Assembly: GCA_947653315.1 (NCBI GenBank)
Contig: CANTGP010000177.1
Span: 1 to 6,567, forward strand
DNA length: 6,567 nt
Direction of reading: 5' to 3'
Source of the DNA: an uncultured Lachnospiraceae bacterium
Lineage (GTDB): Bacteria > Bacillota > Clostridia > Lachnospirales > Lachnospiraceae
The notes under the pieces were generated by a model. It ran no database searches. It was given only the letters and a program-made list of their open reading frames with translations, and had not been told where the DNA came from. Position 1 is the stretch's first letter, and the number at the start of each line of letters is the position of its first letter. The translations under genes were made by a program, and so were the position numbers. Of this stretch, positions 1 through 4,538 are shown one piece after another.

Positions 1-7
1 AATACCC

Positions 8-100
8 ACACATCGCAGATGTGTTGCGCTCTGCAGCGCTGGAAGATTGATGCCCCGTTGCTTGCAGCGGGGTTGTTGACTCCAAACCGCCGTTCCGGTT
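8..100. repeat. Cluster of four consecutive hairpins downstream of the epimerase gene
   Basis: Four inverted repeats follow one another with almost no spacing. They are ACACATC/GATGTGT (8-14 and 18-24, perfect), GCGCT/AGCGC (26-30 and 35-39), CCCCGTTG/CAGCGGGG (53-60 and 65-72, eight pairs with one G-T) and AACCG/CGGTT (85-89 and 96-100). No reading frame here looks coding. No run of T follows any stem on either strand, so none is a textbook intrinsic terminator, although the 53-72 stem could still end or stabilise the epimerase transcript, which stops at 115. The arrangement resembles intergenic palindromic (REP-like) elements or a structured RNA cut by the window edge. The hairpins are seen directly; the nature of the element is inference. 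Confidence 0.5.
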
Positions 101-114
101 CCTATCCTGTCTGC

Positions 115-993
115 CTATCCTACCTGAATGACATACTCCGCGGCAAACCGTTTCCCCGCTTCCACCGCATTTCCCCACTTGCGTTCTTCCAGCGTCCCGT
201 CAAAATCCACATGGTCGCACAGTCCGTACCAGGGCTCAATGCAGACAAAAGGCGCATTCATCCTCTCCGGTGTCCAAACCGCCACCACCGGCGTATCAAA
301 CGAAACCTTCACATACGGTTTTTTATCCGGGGTCAAAAGGGAAATCTCATGAACCTGCCCGTCTTCCATAACCATGGCATCCCGGTCAAACAGCTCCTCT
401 TTCAGCGGCAGAAGCCCGTTTTCCAGTTCGTGGACCACATGGTGGTCGTCCACCAGCCCGTCCCTGCCGATGACCGTACAGCGGATACAGTCCTTGGCAT
501 CAAAGCGCAGGAAATAATCTTCCCGCCTGTCTTGCGCATATAACGGACAGTTAAACGCCGGATGCCCCCCGATGGAAAAATAAATGGTCTCCTCCGAAAA
601 ATTTTCCACCCGCCATAGCACTTTCAGCCGCTTCCCGTCCAGCCGGTACCCGATTTCCAGCTTAAAATCAAACGGATATTTTTCCTTTGTTTCTTCATCG
701 GCATCCAGTACGAACCATACTTCGGACGCCTCATGGGACACCAGCCGGAATTCCATATCCCGTGCAAAACCGTGTTTGGTCATCGGATAAGTCTCCCCGC
801 CGAAACGGTATTCCCCGTTTTTTAACACGCCGATAAACGGGAACAGCACAGGGGATGTCTTCCCCCAATATGCCGGATCCCCGCACCACATATATTCCGT
901 CCCGTCTTTCAGACTGCGCAGTGATTTCAGTTCCGCGCCATGGCTGTCCACCGCAGCCGTAAGTTCCCCATTGCTGATTTCACAAACTGCCAT
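115..993 (-). CDS. Aldose 1-epimerase family protein, LacX-like
   Basis: This is a 292-residue protein of the galactose mutarotase-like (aldose 1-epimerase, LacX subgroup) fold, expected to act in the cytoplasm on the anomeric carbon of a sugar or sugar phosphate. The family signatures are in order: FPFIGVLKNGEYRFGGETYPM (about 51-71, shown in part here: FPFIG and GGETYPM), KHGFARD with catalytic-type H74 and R78, IGGHPAF with H144, and CIEPWYGLCD with E253 as the likely general base. The length is normal for the family. I chose the ATG at 991-993 over an upstream extension because it has an AAGGAG ribosome site 8-9 bases ahead and the extension lies inside the previous gene. It begins 28 bp after the DUF308 gene and probably shares its promoter. 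No lactose or galactose genes lie nearby, so the substrate is unknown. Members often remain unassigned beyond the family. Confidence 0.93.
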   Translation of the reverse strand: MAVCEISNGELTAAVDSHGAELKSLRSLKDGTEYMWCGDPAYWGKTSPVLFPFIGVLKNGEYRFGGETYPMTKHGFARDMEFRLVSHEASEVWFVLDADEETKEKYPFDFKLEIGYRLDGKRLKVLWRVENFSEETIYFSIGGHPAFNCPLYAQDRREDYFLRFDAKDCIRCTVIGRDGLVDDHHVVHELENGLLPLKEELFDRDAMVMEDGQVHEISLLTPDKKPYVKVSFDTPVVAVWTPERMNAPFVCIEPWYGLCDHVDFDGTLEERKWGNAVEAGKRFAAEYVIQVG

Positions 994-1021
994 ACTCTTT
1001 TCTCCTTCCGTCTGCCCGTTT

Positions 1022-1627
1022 TTAATCCCCGTCTTTACCGGTAATATCCACCGCGTCCACATCCAGCGCTTCCATGGTTTCCACCACCGCCTTTGCCGTC
1101 CTGGATATGCGCGAAATAATCCATATATCGGATACCCCGTCAAAAATAAGCAGCACACCGATTAGGATAATCATTGTACTCACCACTTCAAAAGGATTGT
1201 AGACCAAAAGACCCCCAAATCCTGCCGTCGCGATACCTAACAGCAGCGCCACCCACCATTTGTCATAATCCTGCTTCCAAAGCCCCACTGCCTGCACCAC
1301 ATCATGCACCCCGTGTATCATGATAATGATGCCCACCACCACGGGAATGACCATGATCAGCATTTCCGGTTTCAGGATAATCCACACTCCCAGCACAAGC
1401 AGCACAATCCCCACCAGCATGTTCAACTGCGCCAAAAGCGTCCCGTCCCGCCTTGCAAAAAACGTAATCAAGTTCACCAGCCCCGTCAGCGCCAGCACAC
1501 AGCCAAGCCCGGCACAAACCACCTTGGATGAAATATCCGGCCACACCACAAGCGTCACCCCGAACAGGACGCAAAGAATGGCGGATACCAGGTAATTTGC
1601 CTTCAAGGTTTTCAAAAATCGGTACAT
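1022..1627 (-). CDS. DUF308 / HdeD-like six-TM membrane protein
   Basis: This 201-residue protein is almost entirely hydrophobic. About six membrane segments can be read near residues 12-29, 35-57, 66-84, 88-108, 124-142 and 148-172, with a short charged C-terminal tail (about 173-201, ending DVDAVDITGKDGD). The pattern of paired helices separated by short loops such as VVWPD, LKPEM and VYNPFE is that of the DUF308/HdeD family, whose E. coli member is linked to acid resistance. The biochemical role of the clostridial members is not known. The ATG has an AAGGAGGG ribosome site 6 bases upstream. The gene is the first in a two-gene unit with the epimerase 28 bp downstream, and it has a good sigma-A promoter of its own. 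It is not a transporter by any motif I can see. Confidence 0.9.
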   Translation of the reverse strand: MYRFLKTLKANYLVSAILCVLFGVTLVVWPDISSKVVCAGLGCVLALTGLVNLITFFARRDGTLLAQLNMLVGIVLLVLGVWIILKPEMLIMVIPVVVGIIIMIHGVHDVVQAVGLWKQDYDKWWVALLLGIATAGFGGLLVYNPFEVVSTMIILIGVLLIFDGVSDIWIISRISRTAKAVVETMEALDVDAVDITGKDGD

Positions 1628-1643
1628 CCGCGTTCCCTCCTTA

Positions 1644-1663
1644 TTTTTGGGTATACCAAAAAA
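1644..1663. promoter_or_regulatory. AT-flanked palindrome just after the predicted transcription start of the DUF308 operon
   Basis: A nearly perfect inverted repeat centres on GGTATACC, with arms TTTTTGG and CCAAAAA-type tracts and one extra G on the plus strand. With the promoter at 1673-1700, transcription should start near 1666, so this palindrome covers roughly +3 to +22. That position suits a repressor operator, but no cognate regulator can be named. It could instead be only a weak AT-rich hairpin in the leader. The symmetry is seen; the function is inferred. Confidence 0.4.
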
Positions 1664-1672
1664 CTTAAACCC

Positions 1673-1700
1673 ATTATACCATAAAAAGGGAAGTTTTCAA
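1673..1700 (-). promoter_or_regulatory. Sigma-A type promoter of the DUF308-epimerase operon
   Basis: On the minus strand a TTGAAA -35 box (1695-1700) is followed after 16 bp by a perfect TATAAT -10 box (1673-1678). The DUF308 start codon lies about 46 bases further on, with its ribosome site between. This suggests that the two downstream genes are transcribed independently of the response regulator, whose stop codon is only 20 bp upstream of the -35 box. No convincing terminator separates the two units, so read-through is also possible. Confidence 0.75.
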
Positions 1701-1720
1701 TATCCGGCAGCGTTATCGGA

Positions 1721-2407
1721 CTACCCTACTTTATATCCCGTCCCCCATACCACCTTCAGGTAATGCGGCTCCTTCGGATTCCTTTCAATCTTTTCCCTGA
1801 TATGCCTGATATGTACCGCGATGGTATTGTCCGCACCGATTGCCTGCATATTCCAAACGGACTCATAAATCTGCCCGATGGAAAGCACCTTGCCTTTTTC
1901 CTTTACCAGCAGCCGTAAAATATTATATTCTATGGGCGTCAGGCTGACTTCCTTGCCTGCCACCGTCACTTTCCTCAGTACGTCGTCGACAATCAGTTCA
2001 TCGACACGGTAAATCCGGTTGATATTCTCGCACATATTGGCGAGCTGGGTATAACGCTTAAACTGGGAATTAATCCTTGCCATAAACTCCAGCGGATGGT
2101 AAGGATGAATAATGTAATCATCCGCCCCCGCGTTAAGCGCCGCAATCTTCATCTGCTCCGTATTGTTCGCCGACAATACGATAATCGGCATCTTATCCGC
2201 CCTCCGTATTGCCTTTAACTGTTCCACCCCGTCATGTTTCGGAAAATCCACGTCCATAACCACCAAATGGATGTCTTTTTCCGCGACCCTTGCCACTACG
2301 TCTTTCAGTTCCTTTGCAACCAACACCTGGTAGCCTTCCTGTACCAGGAAAATCTTCAGCACTTCCATGTTTGTCTCGTTTTGGTTGTAAATCAATACAT
2401 TTTTCAT
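1721..2407 (-). CDS. OmpR/PhoB-family response regulator with degenerate receiver domain
   Basis: This 228-residue transcription factor has an N-terminal receiver domain (about 1-120) and a C-terminal winged-helix DNA-binding domain (about 131-227, with LTPIEYNILRLL and HIRHIREKIERNP motifs ending in VWGTGYKVG). The likely phospho-acceptor D52 is present in VVMDVDFP, and S79 occupies the Thr/Ser switch position. However, the acidic pair normally found in ILIVDDE is replaced by N8 and Q9 (VLIYNQNE), and the conserved lysine of the TKP motif is H101 (IHP). Without these, Mg2+ binding and phosphorylation should be impaired, so it may act independently of phosphate or sense something else. No histidine kinase lies in the window. 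The ATG at 2405-2407 has an AGGAGG ribosome site 8 bases upstream. It begins 54 bp after the anti-sigma-like gene and may be co-transcribed with it. The DNA-binding half looks intact, so I do not call it a pseudogene. Confidence 0.93.
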   Translation of the reverse strand: MKNVLIYNQNETNMEVLKIFLVQEGYQVLVAKELKDVVARVAEKDIHLVVMDVDFPKHDGVEQLKAIRRADKMPIIVLSANNTEQMKIAALNAGADDYIIHPYHPLEFMARINSQFKRYTQLANMCENINRIYRVDELIVDDVLRKVTVAGKEVSLTPIEYNILRLLVKEKGKVLSIGQIYESVWNMQAIGADNTIAVHIRHIREKIERNPKEPHYLKVVWGTGYKVG

Positions 2408-2424
2408 TTTGGTTTCCTCCTCTC

Positions 2425-2453
2425 AAAAAACCCTTCCGGCGGTATCCCCGCCG
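2425..2453 (-). terminator. Possible leaky intrinsic terminator between the anti-sigma-like gene and the response regulator
   Basis: On the minus strand a six-pair GC stem, CGGCGG/CCGCCG with a five-base loop (2437-2453), is followed after six bases by TTTTTT (2425-2430). The gap between stem and T run is longer than usual, so termination is probably partial. It lies right after the stop of the upstream gene (2462) and before the ribosome site of the response regulator, where it could lower regulator expression relative to the sigma operon. Confidence 0.45.
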
Positions 2454-2461
2454 CTTTCTCC

Positions 2462-3613
2462 CTACTCATATACACTTAAGTCAATACTGTCCATAATCTC
2501 TTTCGCTTCTTTTTCCGTATAACCCATGAAATCAATGAAAGCCTCATAATTCCCCACGCTTACCGCCGCATGGATTTGGAGCGTTTCCTCCCCCGGTTCC
2601 CTTACGGAATCAATCAGGGTATAGGTGTATCCCTGCGGTGTGGTATGGCTTCTTTCATTGCACACGCCGCCGGGGAAAACCTTGGACGACGCATGTCCCT
2701 GCGTGTTCCCGTAGTCGGTCCGTTCCAGCCAAAGCACCTTTCCGTCCACGTCATAACGCGCCATCACCCAATCCCCGCAGACCGTAATATCCGCATATTC
2801 CACATCCACCCCGATATCCGCGGAAGGAACGGAGAAAACAAAATTTTCCTCTGCCATACAGTCTTCCCAGGAAGAATAATATTTCACCGGGATTTCCTCC
2901 GTGTAGACATCTTCCGTGCAGACATCTTCCGTGCCTGCCGTTTCCGCCAACGGCTCCGCCGCGCATACTTCCGCTGCCTGTGCGCTTTGCATGACTTCCG
3001 CCTCCGGCGTATCCACGGCAGCCGCACATGCCGCTTCCGGTGACATCTTTTTCGCGGATGCCCCATCTTCGTCCGGCATTTCCTCCGTCCCCGTATCGGC
3101 TGCCGCAGTAACCGCGGATGACTCATTCCCCATATCCTGCACGGAACGGCTTTCCACAGAGCCGGACAACGCATTGGGCGGCACCCCGGCGGCAATCCCC
3201 GCACCGCCATCCTGTACCGCCATGTCTCCGGCTGCCGGGGCCGGAATATCCGGGGTCTCCTCCCCGGCTTCCTCGCCTCCTGCGGAAACCAGCTCCAGTT
3301 CATCTTCCAGCACAACGGTCTGGCCGCCTTCGCCGCGCGCCATGGTTGCGCTGTCCCCCGATTCAAATCCCCATTCGTTTACCTTTATGACATTGCCGAT
3401 ATACTCCGCCGCTTTCACCGTGCCAAACCCGCACAGGAAAATGACGCATGCCGCGGAAAATGTCACGGCAGTCGCCCGCTGCACCCTTTTTACCACACGT
3501 TTTCTGTGCCTTCTTTCATCCAAAACGGAAAAAGCATCGATATGGATTTTTTCCATGCCAAGCAGTTCCATATCCTGTACGGCCAATTGGTATTCGCTTT
3601 TAAAATCATTCAT
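2462..3613 (-). CDS. Single-pass membrane anti-sigma-like protein, DUF4367-like C-terminal domain
   Basis: The 383-residue product has a charged cytoplasmic N-terminus (1-46, ending in a basic RRHRKRVVKRVQR stretch), one membrane segment (about 47-64) and a long extracellular part. That part comprises a low-complexity Ala/Glu/Ser/Thr/Pro linker (about 105-240) and a folded C-terminal domain (about 243-383, rich in Trp and Tyr, with VLWLERTDYGNTQG and ending IMDSIDLSVYE) that resembles the DUF4367 domains of clostridial sigma-partner proteins. I see no HxxxCxxC zinc anti-sigma motif. The start codon overlaps the end of the sigma gene by 8 bp (ATGAATGA) and has an AAAGGAGGAG ribosome site 7 bases upstream, so the two are translationally coupled. 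The likely role is to hold the sigma factor at the membrane and release it on an outside signal. The anti-sigma role is inferred from context and topology, and the domain name is the less certain part. Confidence 0.82.
   Translation of the reverse strand: MNDFKSEYQLAVQDMELLGMEKIHIDAFSVLDERRHRKRVVKRVQRATAVTFSAACVIFLCGFGTVKAAEYIGNVIKVNEWGFESGDSATMARGEGGQTVVLEDELELVSAGGEEAGEETPDIPAPAAGDMAVQDGGAGIAAGVPPNALSGSVESRSVQDMGNESSAVTAAADTGTEEMPDEDGASAKKMSPEAACAAAVDTPEAEVMQSAQAAEVCAAEPLAETAGTEDVCTEDVYTEEIPVKYYSSWEDCMAEENFVFSVPSADIGVDVEYADITVCGDWVMARYDVDGKVLWLERTDYGNTQGHASSKVFPGGVCNERSHTTPQGYTYTLIDSVREPGEETLQIHAAVSVGNYEAFIDFMGYTEKEAKEIMDSIDLSVYE
2901..2930 (-). repeat. Tandem 15-bp repeat inside the anti-sigma-like linker
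   Basis: Two 15-bp units differing at one base lie head to tail (2901-2915 and 2916-2930). They encode TEDVC and TEDVY, followed by a diverged third unit, TEEIP. The unit is a multiple of three, so copy number could change the linker length without shifting the frame. Confidence 0.7.
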
Positions 3614-4172
3614 ACCGATACTCCTCCTTTAGATTTTTCTTCAGTATATCCCGTCCCCTGGTAAGCTGGGATGTTACCGTGGACTCTTTCCGCCCCGTGG
3701 CGAGCGCGATTTCCTTTATGCTCATCTGCTGGTAATAAAACAGATGGATGACTTCACGGTATTTCACCGGCAGTTTCATGACCGATTCCATGATTTCCCG
3801 GCTCCGCTCCTTTTGCAGCACCTCGTTTTCCATACTGCTCCCCGCTCCCGCTTCCCCATCCGAGGGCAATTCCCTGACAGGCAGGTCTTCCCGGTGCCGG
3901 TACCAGGCGGAACGCCATACCTTCCGGCAGCCGTTTAACGTCACCTTGATTAACCACGCCTTTTCATGTTCCGCCGTCCCGAATTCCTTCCGGTTTTTTA
4001 TAAACTGGTAAAATGTCTCCTGTACTACATCCTCTGCATCCTGACTGTTCCTAAGCTGTAAAAACGCAATCCGGTACAGCATGTCGCTGTATCTGTCTAT
4101 TTTCTGCTGCAGCAAATCCATGTCGCCGGACTTAGAAACGGTCTTGTGCACCCCTTCGTTCTTTTTCTCCAT
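3606..4172 (-). CDS. ECF-type RNA polymerase sigma factor
   Basis: This sigma-70 family ECF factor redirects RNA polymerase to a special promoter set. With the start used here it has 188 residues. Region sigma-2 spans about 28-88 (YSDMLYRIAFLQLRNSQDAE, then DVVQETFYQF and KAWLIKVTLNGCRKVWR). A short linker follows, then sigma-4 at about 123-178 (LPVKYREVIHLFYYQQMSI, with helix-turn-helix IKEIALATGRKESTVTSQL). The start is uncertain. The frame is open back to a TTG at 4274, and ATG codons occur at 4172 and 4121. None has a well-placed ribosome site, and the 4121 start already contains both sigma regions with the usual length. The gene overlaps the anti-sigma-like gene by 8 bp and lies downstream of an ECF-type promoter, which points to positive autoregulation. 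I cannot assign a numbered ECF group from sequence alone. Confidence 0.92.
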   Translation of the reverse strand: MEKKNEGVHKTVSKSGDMDLLQQKIDRYSDMLYRIAFLQLRNSQDAEDVVQETFYQFIKNRKEFGTAEHEKAWLIKVTLNGCRKVWRSAWYRHREDLPVRELPSDGEAGAGSSMENEVLQKERSREIMESVMKLPVKYREVIHLFYYQQMSIKEIALATGRKESTVTSQLTRGRDILKKNLKEEYRYE

Positions 4173-4239
4173 ATGTACCGTATCCCGTATGCTTTCCTCT
4201 AAGTTGCCATGCCGGATTCCCGGTTCCCCACCGCTTCGC

Positions 4240-4410
4240 TTATCCGGTTTTACCTGTCCCTTTGACCGGTCCAAACATCTTTTCCAATATTTTTTCCGTA
4301 TTTTTAAGTTTCTTCCATAGATAATATCCCATACAAATCAAAAATACTGCAAAATATTTTATTATTTTTTTCTTATTTTTACCGTAAGATTCCCGGAACA
4401 TGTTTTCCAC
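4240..4410 (-). CDS. Possible small membrane protein in the leader of the sigma operon
   Basis: Between the ECF-type promoter and the sigma gene lies an open frame of 56 codons from a GTG at 4410, or 53 from the ATG at 4401. The product would have one short hydrophobic segment, IIKYFAVFLICMGYYLW (about residues 13-29 from the ATG), flanked by lysine clusters (KNKKK and KKLK). A strong AAAAGGAGGAG ribosome site lies at 4425-4435, but its spacing to the GTG (about 14 bases) is long and to the ATG longer still. A competing 16-codon frame starts at the ATG at 4412. The ORF ends 67 bp before the sigma start used here. If the sigma factor really starts at the TTG (4274), the two would overlap. I do not recognise a family. 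It could be a small membrane protein, a translated leader that affects sigma expression, or chance. Confidence 0.4.
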   Translation of the reverse strand: MENMFRESYGKNKKKIIKYFAVFLICMGYYLWKKLKNTEKILEKMFGPVKGTGKTG

Positions 4411-4441
4411 ATGCGCCCAACCGACTCCTCCTTTTATATTA

Positions 4442-4468
4442 GACGCATAAAACACCCGAAAAGTTTCA
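4442..4468 (-). promoter_or_regulatory. ECF sigma-type promoter (TGAAAC-N17-CGTC) of the sigma operon
   Basis: The minus strand shows TGAAAC (4463-4468), a 17-bp spacer, then CGTC (4442-4445) continuing TAATA. TGAAAC with CGT[C/A] is the known signature of promoters read by Bacillus SigW/SigM/SigV-type ECF factors. The bases just upstream (4478-4493, AAAAATT/AATTTTT) form an AT-rich inverted repeat placed like an UP element. Transcription would begin about 4433-4436, directly before the AAGGAGG site. Its place ahead of an ECF sigma gene supports autoregulation by that sigma factor, which is an inference from the motif. Confidence 0.72.
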
Positions 4469-4538
4469 TAAATAATCAAAAAATTTAATTTTTCCAAAAT
4501 AAGGAAGGGATGAAAACCGAAAATCCCCCGCCGCACGT

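Noticed and set aside
8..72. CRISPR array or tRNA at the left edge
   Set aside because: The hairpins differ in sequence and spacing, so there is no direct repeat-spacer pattern. No tRNA anticodon or T-loop (GTTCGA) arrangement is present.
994..1158. Upstream extension of the epimerase to an ATG at 1158
   Set aside because: The extension lies within the C-terminal coding part of the DUF308 gene in another frame. The ATG at 993 has a proper ribosome site and gives the family's normal N-terminus.
1700..1723. Terminator after the response regulator
   Set aside because: Only a four-pair TCCG/CGGA stem with a ten-base loop is found, and the following T run belongs to the promoter spacer. It is too weak to call.
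2916..3632. Long plus-strand open frame (238 codons) opposite the anti-sigma-like gene
   Set aside because: It is a shadow of the Ala/Ser-rich linker: low complexity, no ribosome site, no domain, and opposite a well-supported gene.
4494..4530. Intrinsic terminator after the LRR gene
   Set aside because: The best stem (GGGGGA with TCCCTT) needs two G-T pairs around a 13-base loop, and no clean T run follows.
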